Positions 18,001-25,545 of a stretch of 64,000 nucleotides of DNA are shown piece after piece (within the stretch, counting starts at the first letter, position 1; the number at the start of each line of letters is the position of its first letter). Position numbers and translations under genes: made by a program. The stretch is taken from assembly GCF_008364685.1 (NCBI RefSeq), contig NZ_VTTL01000003.1, positions 248,001-312,000 of the forward strand, written 5' to 3'. The stretch comes from Xanthobacter oligotrophicus (GTDB lineage Bacteria; Pseudomonadota; Alphaproteobacteria; Rhizobiales; Xanthobacteraceae). Under the pieces are notes generated by a model. That model ran no database searches, was not told where the DNA came from, and saw only the letters and a program-made list of their open reading frames with translations.

Positions 18001-18441
18001 ACCATCGCCGAGCTGGTGCAGGGCCTTGCCCCGGTGCGGGCGGTGGACGCGAGCGAGGCCACCGGCGACGAGCCGCTGTCGCCCATGCAGCGCTATTACT
18101 TCACCTGGGCGACGGAGCGTCCGCAGCAGTTCAACGTCTCCGCCGTGTTCCGCTGCGCGCTGGAGCCGGAGCGGCTGCGCGACGCCCTGCAAGAGCTGGT
18201 GGCCCACCACGACGCGCTGCGCCTGAGGTTCCATGACGGGCGCCAGTATTATGTGGAGACCGGCATCGAGGTGCCGCTGGAGTGCGCCGACATCCCGCTG
18301 GCCGACGTGGCCGCGCGGGCGGCGCAGATGCAGGAGACCATCGACATCGCGCAGGGCCCGATCATGCGCGCTGGCCTGTTCACTACCGAAGAGGGCCAGC
18401 GTCTGGTGCTCATCTGCCACAAGATGCTACTGGTGGCATAA
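15046..18441 (+). CDS. NRPS C-A-T-(E) module, 3' part displaced by inserted element
   Basis: About 1131 residues remain. Condensation domain: residues 1-450, motif SHMVIDG where HHxxxDG is usual (first His is Ser, catalytic second His kept). Adenylation domain: about 465-960, with FTSGSTGKPKG, GGPTET, YTGDLGRW and NGKVDRK; FDLSVYDIFG gives pocket residues starting D-L-Y, as in cysteine-activating domains, but the next pocket position looks different. Carrier domain: NFYALGGDSLLAVQ with the phosphopantetheine serine, about 980. The epimerization domain starts near 1015 and breaks off at LVLICH, after which the inserted element contributes KMLLVA and a stop. ATG 15046 begins at the C domain; upstream in-frame codons look non-coding. 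The rest of the E domain is at 32888-33721. As it stands the product would lack epimerase function. Confidence 0.93.
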   Translation: MNVVTAPIPLAVVTQRIWLECKRAPDSSAYFVPFVYRLNPDIDPDRLEQALRETIAAHPALRSVIREVDGKPYQVVLDAPARVLERSDSWEWAITQPFDVENGPLFRFVLCGDIFVLNGSHMVIDGGSIMLLMEEVGARYHGQTVPEPGPGPAAWGAHERAYLDSPDHEADRAYWGEALAQSDFHAGLPTRRESYQGEKDGNLYFSLRLPQMNVSPFITTLALIQALIHRYTEQEIVAVLYPTDLRGKPFARSMGSFVNTLIATASFTPELTFAQLVQQVQEQRRATREHDRLSFQEVIAGLRKARPSDGIQLPNVSVSWAKPLWPFALGTPLPLETVDCQNDLLFLAFAEGERLDVRLQYQAAQFTRRFAEELAAHLSLLADAVSAQPDAPLSKLKLATEVEVQRIETEWTPPPAPRPDLQLLHDAFSDWAERQPEAPALLMRERVVSYGEMERLTNRIAHGLRRRGVKPNTLVAVMMEKGWEQAVACMAILKAGAGYLPINAAWPPERMDAVNAQGEVEIVLSQQRVLDRLGRPGLAVDDAALWADEPDTRLPSINDIGDICYVLFTSGSTGKPKGVTLTHFSVMNSLRNANAEHGVGPGDRSLQLSDFSFDLSVYDIFGMLSAGAGVVIPDEDRHLEPPHWVELVRQHQATIWLSVPMYVDMWVQSGEALPSIRVFMMGGDKIPTDLPDRMRPLAPDAVIWSIGGPTETSIFSNWYRIGAVDPIWTTIPYGRAMPNQKMLVLDPGLNPCPPFMPGRIFMGGVCLARGYWHDPEKTDAAFITYPATGERIYYTGDLGRWLPDGQVEFLGRADFQVKVNGFRVELGEIEGAIEALPGVKAAIVDGQDQPNRKGKFLVAYVVSEDTLDAAEMRAALQDKLPYYMIPRVFVPLERIPLSANGKVDRKALPRPDVAQMPGELPYVPPRTETEAALVDIWQAVLKHEPVGIHDNFYALGGDSLLAVQLGIKAREGGLPLDPTALQRTPTIAELVQGLAPVRAVDASEATGDEPLSPMQRYYFTWATERPQQFNVSAVFRCALEPERLRDALQELVAHHDALRLRFHDGRQYYVETGIEVPLECADIPLADVAARAAQMQETIDIAQGPIMRAGLFTTEEGQRLVLICHKMLLVA
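18400..18441. other. attL: attL of the integrated element
   Basis: The NRPS sequence up to CTCATCTGC is host half-site. The shared dinucleotide CA is at 18418-18419. The element arm AGATGCTACTGGTGGCATAA is at 18422-18441. That arm is an imperfect inverted copy of the arm at the right end (32866-32885); 14 or more of 20 positions match, including seven outer bases TTATGCC. The arm introduces the stop codon that truncates the NRPS and also lies inside the 3' end of the integrase gene. Confidence 0.8.
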
Positions 18442-20047
18442 TACGGATGGATCGGCTGTTCTTCTCCGCGGCGAAGGCGAGGATGCCCATGAGTTCGCCG
18501 CGCAGTTCGGCATGGACCTCGCCGCGCTTCGGGCCGGGGGTCAGCACGATCTCGCCGATGAGCGAGCGCAGCGCCTCGGCCGCCTGCCGGCCGCCATCGG
18601 GGTCGTTCAACGCTTCGGTGAACCGCTCCACGTTCCGGCGATAGACGTTGGCGATGTTGGGATGCACGTCCGGCACATCGGCGGGGGCCTGCGCCATGCG
18701 GGCGGTGATTTCCGCCTTGTCGTGCTCAAGCTCGTTCATCCGCGCCTTCATCGAAGGCTGATAAAGTCCATCCTCGATGGCCGCCATGATGCCGGCGATG
18801 GCGCGCTCGATCTTCTGTAGCGCCCGCTGGTCTGCGTCCGCCTGCGCGCGCCGGTCATGGTACAGCCGGTTCGTTTCCTTGGCATAGGCGCGCACGGCTT
18901 CGGCGACAGCCTCGGTGGACACCAGTTTCTCTTTCAGGCCCGCCAGCACCCGCGCCTCGATCTCGTCGCGCCTTATGGTGCGCTCGTTGCTGCAAATCCC
19001 CTTGCGCAGATGGTTGCGGCAGGCATAGCGGTCGGTCATCACCATGCTGATCCTGCCGCCGCAGCAGCCGCAGACCAGCAGGCCGGAAAGCAGGGTGACG
19101 GGCCGGTTGGTGCGATGGAGCTTTTTGGCCCTTGCCTCGCGAGTGTTGGCGAGGTTGGGGCCGAACAGGGCGGAGATACCCCGCTGACGCTCGCGCACCG
19201 CCTGCCAGAGCGCATCGTCCACGATCCGCAGATGCGGAACCTCCGTCCTGATCCACGCGCTTTCCGGGTTCACGCGCGATATGCGGGTGCCGGTCTCGGG
19301 GTTCTTGATGAAGCGCTGCCGGTTCCATGCGAGAACCCCGGCATAAAGCTCATTGTTGAGGATGCCAGTGCCGGCCGCAGCATTGCCCCGGATGGTGGCG
19401 TCAACCCAAGGGCGGTTCCGGGGGCCGGGGACGCCTTCCCGGTTCAACTGGAATGCGATCTCCTTCGGGCTTCTGCCGCTGGCGTATTCGCGGAAGATGC
19501 GGCGCACCACTTCCGCCTCGTCCTCGACAATTGCCCGCTCGCCGCGGATCGGCTCGCCGCTGGCGTCGAGCTGGTGGACGGTGCGATAGCCGTAGGCGGC
19601 TTTGCCGCTGCCGGCCTTTCCCGCCTCCACGCGCCCGCGCTGGCCGCGATGGGTCTTGATGGCGAGGTCTTTGAGGAACAGCGCGTTCATGGTGCCCTTC
19701 AGGCCGACATGCAGTTCGTTGATCTCGCCCTCGGACAGGGTGACGATGGAGACGCCCGCGAAGCGCAGGCGCTTGAACACGGCGGCCACGTCCTCCTGAT
19801 CGCGGCTGATGCGGTCCAGCGCCTCGGACAGCACGATGTCGATGCGGCCCGCCTGCGCATCGGCCAGAAGCGCCTGAATACCGGCGCGGATCATGGACGA
19901 CCCGGAGATGGCCCGGTCGGAATAGGTCTCCACCACGGTCCAGCCCTCGCGCGCGGCCCGCTCGCGGCACTGGCGCAACTGATCCTCGATGGAAGCATCG
20001 CGCTGGTTCTCGGAGGAATAGCGGGCGTAAAGGGCGATGCGGGTCAT
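18410..20047 (-). CDS. Large serine recombinase (integrase)
   Basis: 545 residues. The resolvase domain begins RIALYARYSSENQ with the catalytic serine at 11 or 12, and carries DRISRDQEDV and the YSDRAISGSS segment. A recombinase domain follows (about 160-300), then a zinc ribbon (CGCCGG ... YACRNH ... ICSN), a coiled coil (about 370-450), and a C-terminal tail. It should integrate and excise the element by attP x attB exchange. The last four codons and stop cross the crossover site: the TGA at 18410-18412 lies in host NRPS DNA. In the predicted circular form the frame continues to a stop at 32844-32846, adding WHFRHKSITVPV. The neighbouring AlpA-like gene may provide a directionality factor. 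Confidence 0.95.
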   Translation of the reverse strand: MTRIALYARYSSENQRDASIEDQLRQCRERAAREGWTVVETYSDRAISGSSMIRAGIQALLADAQAGRIDIVLSEALDRISRDQEDVAAVFKRLRFAGVSIVTLSEGEINELHVGLKGTMNALFLKDLAIKTHRGQRGRVEAGKAGSGKAAYGYRTVHQLDASGEPIRGERAIVEDEAEVVRRIFREYASGRSPKEIAFQLNREGVPGPRNRPWVDATIRGNAAAGTGILNNELYAGVLAWNRQRFIKNPETGTRISRVNPESAWIRTEVPHLRIVDDALWQAVRERQRGISALFGPNLANTREARAKKLHRTNRPVTLLSGLLVCGCCGGRISMVMTDRYACRNHLRKGICSNERTIRRDEIEARVLAGLKEKLVSTEAVAEAVRAYAKETNRLYHDRRAQADADQRALQKIERAIAGIMAAIEDGLYQPSMKARMNELEHDKAEITARMAQAPADVPDVHPNIANVYRRNVERFTEALNDPDGGRQAAEALRSLIGEIVLTPGPKRGEVHAELRGELMGILAFAAEKNSRSIRIMPPVASCGR

Positions 20048-20064
20048 GGCGGTAACTTCCCTGT

Positions 20065-20559
20065 CTAGAGGTTCCTCAAATCCTTGATGAGCGCGAACAG
20101 ATGCAGCGGATCGGTTGGGGACGGCTGGAAGTCGAACCGCTCATAGAACGAACGCGCCACATCGTTCTTGGCGTGAACAACGAGCGCGCGGACACCGGCA
20201 ATGTCGGCCACTTGCAGCGTGCGCAGAACGGCGTCGCGCAGCAGTCCCGCGCCGATCCTCTTTCCCTGCCACGCCGCGCTGACACCGAGCCGGGCCAGCA
20301 GCATGACCGGCACGGGATGCCGGGCCAAGCCCCTGGTCAGCCGCTCCGGCGCGCCCTCGTAACGAACCTCGCCGACAACGAGCGTATAAAACCCCACGAT
20401 GGCGTCGTCATCTGCAAGACCGACATAGGTTTGCGAGGCGTTCGCCATCTGGTTCGGAAGGGCGAAGCGGACCAGAAAGCGATTCAGCGCGTCCTCGCCG
20501 CAATTGAATGCCTCGACGGCATGACGGCGATGCAGCTTTTCGATCCGAAAGCCCGTCAC
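20065..20559 (-). CDS. GNAT acetyltransferase toxin, TacT/AtaT-like
   Basis: 164 residues, the usual size. Signs are FNCGEDALNRFL near the N-terminus, the acetyl-CoA-binding loop LGVSAAWQGKRIGAGLL, and a C-terminal YERFDFQPS. This family acetylates the amino acid on charged tRNAs and blocks translation until neutralised by a DUF1778 partner. Its start overlaps the stop of the partner gene by four bases. Its job on the element is probably stabilisation, by punishing loss of the excised circle. Confidence 0.9.
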   Translation of the reverse strand: MTGFRIEKLHRRHAVEAFNCGEDALNRFLVRFALPNQMANASQTYVGLADDDAIVGFYTLVVGEVRYEGAPERLTRGLARHPVPVMLLARLGVSAAWQGKRIGAGLLRDAVLRTLQVADIAGVRALVVHAKNDVARSFYERFDFQPSPTDPLHLFALIKDLRNL

Positions 20560-20846
20560 GCGCGCTTATCGTCCGAAAAGACGCCCGGCTCGTTCAGCAG
20601 TTTGCGCAGACGCGGCAGATCGCGCGGCGGTGCGTCCAGCGCGGCGATGAAGGCTTCCCATTTCTCGGGCGGAAGCTGGAAAACGCGACGGTCGGCAAGG
20701 GCTTCCTCAGCCCGACCAAGGGCGCTTTCAAGCACGAACTCACTCAACGAACGGCGCTGCGCCTGCGCGGCGATGGTCAGTGTATGCTTGGCCTCGGCCG
20801 TCAGGCGGAGATCGAGCTTTTCGGTGCGGGTGATGCGTGTTGTCAT
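20556..20846 (-). CDS. DUF1778 antitoxin, TacA-like
   Basis: 96 residues. The N-terminal ribbon-helix-helix (KLDLRLTAEAKHTLTIAAQAQ) binds DNA, and the C-terminal stretch ending in LLNEPGVFSDD would wrap the acetyltransferase. ATG 20846 has AGGAG eight bases upstream on the minus strand; the longer frame runs through the promoter. It precedes and overlaps the toxin gene, the usual order for this class. Confidence 0.9.
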   Translation of the reverse strand: MTTRITRTEKLDLRLTAEAKHTLTIAAQAQRRSLSEFVLESALGRAEEALADRRVFQLPPEKWEAFIAALDAPPRDLPRLRKLLNEPGVFSDDKRA

Positions 20847-20891
20847 GACATTGTCTCCTGAGCGCATCCTGCCAGAGCGCCGGACATTGTC
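20847..20891 (-). promoter_or_regulatory. Promoter/operator of the TacAT-like operon
   Basis: GACATTGTC occurs twice, at 20847-20855 and 20883-20891. Read on the minus strand, TTGACA overlaps the distal copy as a good -35, with a weak -10 (AGGATG) 17 bases on. Repeated sites flanking the promoter suit autorepression by the ribbon-helix-helix antitoxin. Confidence 0.5.
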
Positions 20892-20911
20892 AAGACATTT
20901 TGCGCGCCGCG

Positions 20912-21145
20912 TCATATGTCCTCTTCGTCCGACTCGTCTCGGGCCGGCGGCGCGTTGTCATTGGCGGCGCGCATGGCCTTCTCGAAATCCTCGCGCGCCA
21001 TCCGCCTGCCGATCAGGCGGGCGATGGTCAGCACCACCGCATCCAGCCGCTCGCAGGCATCGGTTTCGCGCCCGTCCCGTCCACCGGGCGGGTGGTTGTC
21101 ATTGGCGGGTCTCTCTCCGCCGGAGCGCTTTCCGTCATCAGCCAT
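20912..21145 (-). CDS. Small acidic protein with repeated ANDN motifs
   Basis: 77 residues. The motif (R)PANDNHPPG and RAANDNAPP appear at either end of a helical core (LDAVVLTIARLIGRRMAREDFEKAM). Small proteins with such ANDN motifs are frequent beside relaxase and AlpA genes on alphaproteobacterial mobile elements, but no function is known to me. The ATG at 21145 overlaps the end of the AlpA-like gene by eight bases, so they are co-translated. Confidence 0.65.
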   Translation of the reverse strand: MADDGKRSGGERPANDNHPPGGRDGRETDACERLDAVVLTIARLIGRRMAREDFEKAMRAANDNAPPARDESDEEDI

Positions 21146-21350
21146 TGCCGCCGCCTTCCTCTGGTCGCCACGCCACGGGATCGGCGACCCATCGGTCGAT
21201 GTCGGATTCCCGCCAGCCCGCGCCGTTGACGCTGATCCTGATCTGGGGCGGGAACGTGCCCTCGGCGATCTTGCGGTAGATGGTGGACCGGGACAGGCCT
21301 GTGCGGTCACGGACGGTGTTCAAGCGGATGATACGGTCTGGCTGGCGCAT
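21138..21350 (-). CDS. AlpA-like DNA-binding protein (candidate excision factor)
   Basis: 70 residues. A MerR-type winged helix-turn-helix with the AlpA signature (RTGLSRSTIYRKIAEGTFPPQIRI ... WRESDIDRWV, given in part) fills the protein. AlpA/excisionase proteins either activate integrase-dependent excision or regulate element genes. It overlaps the ANDN gene and lies between the relaxase and the toxin pair, so it could serve as the recombination directionality factor or as the element's regulator. Confidence 0.85.
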   Translation of the reverse strand: MRQPDRIIRLNTVRDRTGLSRSTIYRKIAEGTFPPQIRISVNGAGWRESDIDRWVADPVAWRPEEGGGNG

Positions 21351-21479
21351 GGCCGCGATGCCTCCTGCTGGCTGTTTCTGGGAACTGCCAGGACAGGCAA
21401 AGGCAAGGAATTGCTGTTGTGCAATAGATAGTTAGTCGTCGTAGGGTGTGGCGAAGAGGCGGCGGTAAATAGGACGGTT

Positions 21480-24386
21480 CTACAGCCCGAGACCCCGGCC
21501 CCGGCCAAGCCCGAACGTGAGGGTGAGGTCGCGGCCGACGCCCATTCCCGAATCGAATGAGATGCCGAGTTCCCGCTTGCGGCCCGCCAGAAGGGACTCC
21601 ATCTGCGGGTCGCGTTCGAGGCTGTGCGCCATATTCCCCATTTCCGCCCGCGCGGCCCTGTGACCGGCATAGTCGCCCGCCGCATATCGCTGGTCGCTGG
21701 CCCTATGGAGATTTTGCCAGCGCTCCACGAAACGGTCGGCACGCAGGCCGGGATCGGTGCGCAGCTCGGTTTCCAGTTGCAGGGCGCGGATCGCGCGCCG
21801 GGCGTCGCCGGACGCCGCCTCCGCCGCAAGCTCCGGGTTTTTCTTGTAGGCGGCTTCGGCGTCGTGCGAGCCGTAGGGGCGCACCTCATCGAACCGCTGG
21901 CGCGCCTCCTGCAATTCCCTGACCTGATCAGGGCTGGCCTTGCCGCCCTGCTCCTGCGCCGCGAAGATCGCATCGACGGCGCGGGCATGGCGGACGAGCG
22001 CCCGGCCACGGGCGCGGCGCAACGTCGCCTCCGGGCCTTCCTCCACCTTCCTTTCCGGCCCCTGTCCGCCCTCGGCGGGCAGGCGCAGCCCGTCGAAGAT
22101 GCCGCGGACCTTTTCGGGAACCTGGCGAACGATCTCGATAACCCGTTCCACCCGTTCGCGGAAGGTGATGCCGCGCCGCTCGGCGTAGTCGCGGGCAGGT
22201 TCGTAATCGCTCGCCATGTCCTTGGCCCGGTCGCGCGACAGGGTGTTGATGAGTTTGTCCTGACTGGCGAAGTCGTCGCGCCCGTAATGCAGGTCCATGC
22301 CGTCGCGGTGGCGCGAGAGGGCGACATAGCTGCCGTGGGCGTCCATGCCCGGCGTCGCCAGGACATGGGTGCGATCCACGGTCATGCCCTGCGCCTTGTG
22401 GATGGTGGCGGCATAGCCGTGGTCGATCTTGTTGTAGTCCTTCAGGTCGAAGGCAACGGATCGGCCGTCGTCGGTACGGGCGGTCATGGATTGCGGGCTG
22501 ACCTGCTCGATGGTCCCGAGCGTGCCATTCTTCACGCCAAGGCCGCGCTCGTTTTGCAGGAACATCACGCGGTCGCCGGGTGCGAAGGTCCGTGCGCCAC
22601 GTTCGGCGGCGACATGCACGTCTGCGCCAAGATCGCCCGCCGCTCGCATCCGGTCGCGCGCGGCCTCGTTAAGGGCGCGCACCTCCGCATTGGTGTGGGT
22701 CAAGATGATGCGGGAGGTGTCGGGGCTGGCCTGCCGGTCACGGTCCCAACGGTCGATCAACTCGCCGCGCGCCTGTGCGCGGGTTTCGGCGGAATGCACC
22801 ATGCCGTTGCGTTCGTAAGCATGGATCGCATCGGCAGTTCTGTCGGTTGCCAGGTCGCGCGTGGTGTCCCGTTGCCAGTCCTCGCGCTGGCGGCGCACCT
22901 CGCTGATCTCCGCGCCGCCGTGGCGCTCAAAGATCGAACGGAACGCCGCGCCCGCCTCGATGGATTGCAACTGCTGCGGATCGCCGACCAACACAACCTT
23001 CGCGCCAGCGTCGGCGGCATGGGACAGCACGCGCTCCAACTGCCGCGTGCCGACCATGCCCGCCTCGTCGATCACCAGTACGTCGCGGGACGTGAGCATG
23101 TCGCGGCCCTGCGCCCAACCATGCTCCATGCTGGCGATGGTGCGGGACGCGATGCCCGATCCGACTTCCAGATTCTCGGCCGCGATACCGGAGAGCGCCA
23201 CGCCCCGGACCTCGTAGCCCGCCGCTTCCCAGGCTTCGCGCGCCACACCCAGCATCGCGCTTTTCCCCGTTCCGGCATAGCCGACGACAACACCCAGACC
23301 GCGCCCATTCGTGACATGCGCCAGCGCGTCGGCCTGCTCGCCGGACAGGACAAGGCCGCGCTGTTCGGCGCGGGCCAATGCGGCTTCGTGGTCCCTGTCG
23401 TTCACCTCATGGCGTTCGCGCTCGGCCATCATCGCGGCGGCGCGGTGCAGGCGCTGTTCGGTCTCGATCATGTCGCGGGTGGTGAAGCGGTCCTGCCCGG
23501 CATCGTCCTTGCCGAGTTCGACAAGATCGGGCGCACTGCGCATCGCGCCCATCACCTGGTTGAACTGTTCGATCCCGTCGCTGTGCCGGTGCGCGAACAT
23601 CGCCATGTCGCGGCTCGTAAACGTCGATTGCTGGTGCGTGATCGCGTCCAGCGCCAGGTTAGGATCGGTGATGATGTGGTCGCCGTTCTCACGGGCGATG
23701 CGCCGGTGATCCTCGGCCCGGTCGGCTTCAAGCCCGGCGGCCTCGATGCGCTGCGCGGGTGCGCCGATCTTGGTTTGCGGCTCAAGGCCGATGCCCTGCG
23801 CCTCAAGGCTGCGATGGTCGATCCGCGCGTCGATATCGAGTTCGGCCAGGCGCTCGTTGACGTGATCGGCCCAGCGTTCGCGCCAACGCTCCACCAGCTC
23901 GGTGCGGTTCCAGTCCCTCGCCTTCGGACCGAAACCATTCTCGTCCACTGACCGCATGGTGAGCATGACATGGGCGTGAGGCTTGGGCAGCCCGTCCGCG
24001 CCGATGTCCCAATGCACATTGAGGTCGGCGATCATGCCCCGATCGACGAACTCGGCCTGCACGAAGTCGCGGGCCAGTTCGATGCCTTGGCGCTCCGTCA
24101 TCTCGCGCGGAATGGCGAACTCCACCTCGCGGCAAAGCTGCGCGTCCTTCCGCTTCTCGAACGCCTCGACATCGTTCCAAAGCTTTTCGCGGTCGTTCCA
24201 TTCCTCCGGCGCTCGCTCCGGCAACATGACCTCGGAATGGACGACGCCGCGCTTGGCGGAAAAGTCCTGATCGCGGCCCAGCCGGTCGTCGCGCAGCCGT
24301 GAGGCCGAGCGGTAGGAGGCGGCAGCGACCGCGCTGCGCCCCGCCGCGCGTCCGATGACCTGAACGGAGAAATGGTAGATCGCCAT
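21480..24386 (-). CDS. traA: TraA relaxase-helicase, MobQ (Ti-plasmid) type
   Basis: 968 residues. The MobA/MobL relaxase domain covers about 1-230 (MAIYHFSVQVIGR, with histidine motif HAHVMLTMR near 139). A RecD/TraI-like helicase follows, with Walker A GYAGTGKS near 373, VIDEAGMVG, and a UvrD-type motif near 640 (YAATIHKAQGMTVD). A charged C-terminal helical region ends in a Gly/Leu/Arg tail. It would nick oriT and unwind the transferred strand. ATG 24386 matches the conserved MAIYH start. It is divergent from traC-traD with oriT between, as on Ti plasmids. Confidence 0.95.
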   Translation of the reverse strand: MAIYHFSVQVIGRAAGRSAVAAASYRSASRLRDDRLGRDQDFSAKRGVVHSEVMLPERAPEEWNDREKLWNDVEAFEKRKDAQLCREVEFAIPREMTERQGIELARDFVQAEFVDRGMIADLNVHWDIGADGLPKPHAHVMLTMRSVDENGFGPKARDWNRTELVERWRERWADHVNERLAELDIDARIDHRSLEAQGIGLEPQTKIGAPAQRIEAAGLEADRAEDHRRIARENGDHIITDPNLALDAITHQQSTFTSRDMAMFAHRHSDGIEQFNQVMGAMRSAPDLVELGKDDAGQDRFTTRDMIETEQRLHRAAAMMAERERHEVNDRDHEAALARAEQRGLVLSGEQADALAHVTNGRGLGVVVGYAGTGKSAMLGVAREAWEAAGYEVRGVALSGIAAENLEVGSGIASRTIASMEHGWAQGRDMLTSRDVLVIDEAGMVGTRQLERVLSHAADAGAKVVLVGDPQQLQSIEAGAAFRSIFERHGGAEISEVRRQREDWQRDTTRDLATDRTADAIHAYERNGMVHSAETRAQARGELIDRWDRDRQASPDTSRIILTHTNAEVRALNEAARDRMRAAGDLGADVHVAAERGARTFAPGDRVMFLQNERGLGVKNGTLGTIEQVSPQSMTARTDDGRSVAFDLKDYNKIDHGYAATIHKAQGMTVDRTHVLATPGMDAHGSYVALSRHRDGMDLHYGRDDFASQDKLINTLSRDRAKDMASDYEPARDYAERRGITFRERVERVIEIVRQVPEKVRGIFDGLRLPAEGGQGPERKVEEGPEATLRRARGRALVRHARAVDAIFAAQEQGGKASPDQVRELQEARQRFDEVRPYGSHDAEAAYKKNPELAAEAASGDARRAIRALQLETELRTDPGLRADRFVERWQNLHRASDQRYAAGDYAGHRAARAEMGNMAHSLERDPQMESLLAGRKRELGISFDSGMGVGRDLTLTFGLGRGRGLGL

Positions 24387-24410
24387 GGCGACCGACCAGA
24401 TACTGCCCTC

Positions 24411-24446
24411 AAGCGCACGTCGGAACGACGTATAAGCGCGCCCTCG
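24411..24446 (+). other. oriT: Candidate origin of transfer (oriT) with nic site
   Basis: ACGTCG (24417-24422) and CGACGT (24426-24431) form a perfect inverted repeat with a 3-base loop. It is followed at once by TATAAGCGCGCCCTCG (24431-24446). This matches the RSF1010/Ti-type nic consensus TAAGTGCGCCCT at 11 of 12 positions, predicting cleavage between 24440 and 24441. It lies in the traA-traC divergent gap where Ti-plasmid oriT lies. Confidence 0.75.
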
Positions 24447-24557
24447 AAATGAATTTCTCGGGATGATCCGCGCCGTTCCAGGCCGTCCCGGCAACCTTAC
24501 AGCATTTCGGTCGCTGCGAAACTATCATCGCTCCACTGACAACCCATGGAGATGATG

Positions 24558-24884
24558 ATGCGCAAACTGAGAGACTTCGATGCGGAACTGAAGGCGCTTG
24601 AGGACAAGGCGCGAGACTTGAAGAATCGCAAGGTGCAGCAACTCGGCGAGTTGGTGATCTCGACCGGAGCCGACGCGCTGACCGCCGACGAACTGGCGGG
24701 CGCGCTGGTCGTGCTGACTGAAACCAAGGACGCCGGGAAGAGGGAGGCATGGGCGAAGCGCGGTGCCACGTTTTTCCAAATCCGTTCGCGGCGATCTGCT
24801 TCGACATCTGGGCGCGACGCTGGCGGCCCTCCAGCGCAACCGGGCGGCGCGCAACCGGCATCAGGCGGTGCTGGCGCGGCATGA
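24558..24884 (+). CDS. TraC-like conjugal transfer accessory protein
   Basis: 108 residues. The first half is a coiled helix (RKLRDFDAELKALEDKARDLKNRK) with the QQLGELVISTGADALTADELAGAL segment typical of short TraC proteins encoded beside MobQ relaxases. TraC assists relaxosome assembly at oriT. ATG 24558 is favoured by GGAG six bases upstream; 24546 is possible. Its 3' end overlaps traD in another frame. Confidence 0.7.
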   Translation: MRKLRDFDAELKALEDKARDLKNRKVQQLGELVISTGADALTADELAGALVVLTETKDAGKREAWAKRGATFFQIRSRRSASTSGRDAGGPPAQPGGAQPASGGAGAA

Positions 24885-25158
24885 CATGCGCACATGGCAG
24901 GTCGAGCGCCGCAAGCGCACCCGGCATCTGATCGAACTCGGCGGGCTCGTCGTCAAGGCCGGGGTCGTGGACCTGACCGGCGATGATCGCACTATGATCT
25001 ACGGCGCGCTGCTTTGGATGGCCGACAAGCTCCAACGCGAGCAAGGAGAACATGCGCGAGCGCTCTGGGCCGAGAAGGGAAGGCAGGCGTTCGCTGCGGA
25101 ACGGGCGACAGATGCATCCGCGATTTCGCACGAAACGCCGCAGCAAGATCGAGTGTGA
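24763..25158 (+). CDS. TraD-like conjugal transfer accessory protein
   Basis: 131 residues from a GTG; the true start may lie further in. The diagnostic segment is WQVERRKRTRHLIELGGLV followed by KAGVVDLTGDDRTMIYGALL, the core of Ti-type TraD. TraD and TraC bind near oriT with the relaxase. No traG follows, unlike Ti plasmids, so the coupling protein has been lost or never present. Confidence 0.75.
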   Translation: MPRFSKSVRGDLLRHLGATLAALQRNRAARNRHQAVLARHDMRTWQVERRKRTRHLIELGGLVVKAGVVDLTGDDRTMIYGALLWMADKLQREQGEHARALWAEKGRQAFAAERATDASAISHETPQQDRV

Positions 25159-25281
25159 CCGATAGCGGGCGGCGCCGGCGGTCAATCCGCAGCGCGGGAG
25201 CTTTCTGGATCGGCGCGCGTCAGGCGGCACGCCCGAGCGGCGCGGCGATCGACATGGCGTGGCGCGCGCCGAGCCGATGTC

Positions 25282-25545
25282 ATGGAAGCTGCGCGCCACG
25301 GCATGAGCGAGACCTTGTCGCAGATCGGCGGCCTTTTGCCCAAGGGGCGGGTCAGGGAGGAATTCGAGCATCGGGCGCGCAGCCTTCTCAAAAAGGCCGA
25401 CGACGCGACCCTGGCACAGCGCCGGCTCGAACAGGCGAAACGGGCGGAGCGTCCTCGGCCTGCCAACGGGCTGTCTGACGCCGATCGCCAACGTCTTGCG
25501 CCTTGTCGCAGGGGGCGGTATGTGTTCGGATGTCGCCTCGGATAA
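25282..25545 (+). CDS. Short unrecognised ORF, possibly a remnant
   Basis: 87 residues, with a charged helical stretch (VREEFEHRARSLLKKADDATLAQRRLEQAKRAE) and no recognised domain. It sits in the 520-base region between traD and the glycan gene, where the conjugation part of the element meets the cargo. The frame has typical codon bias over its first 60 residues and then looks random, so it may be a truncated gene. The rest of 25159-25679 shows no other supported feature. Confidence 0.35.
   Translation: MEAARHGMSETLSQIGGLLPKGRVREEFEHRARSLLKKADDATLAQRRLEQAKRAERPRPANGLSDADRQRLAPCRRGRYVFGCRLG

Noticed and set aside
14962-18420. Very long open frame (1152 codons) on the minus strand opposite the NRPS
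   Set aside because: The product is His/Gly/Arg/Ala-rich with no domains, as expected for the antisense of a G+C-rich gene; the plus strand has complete NRPS motifs.
21624-23951. 775-codon plus-strand frame opposite traA
   Set aside because: Antisense shadow; the relaxase-helicase motifs are all on the minus strand.
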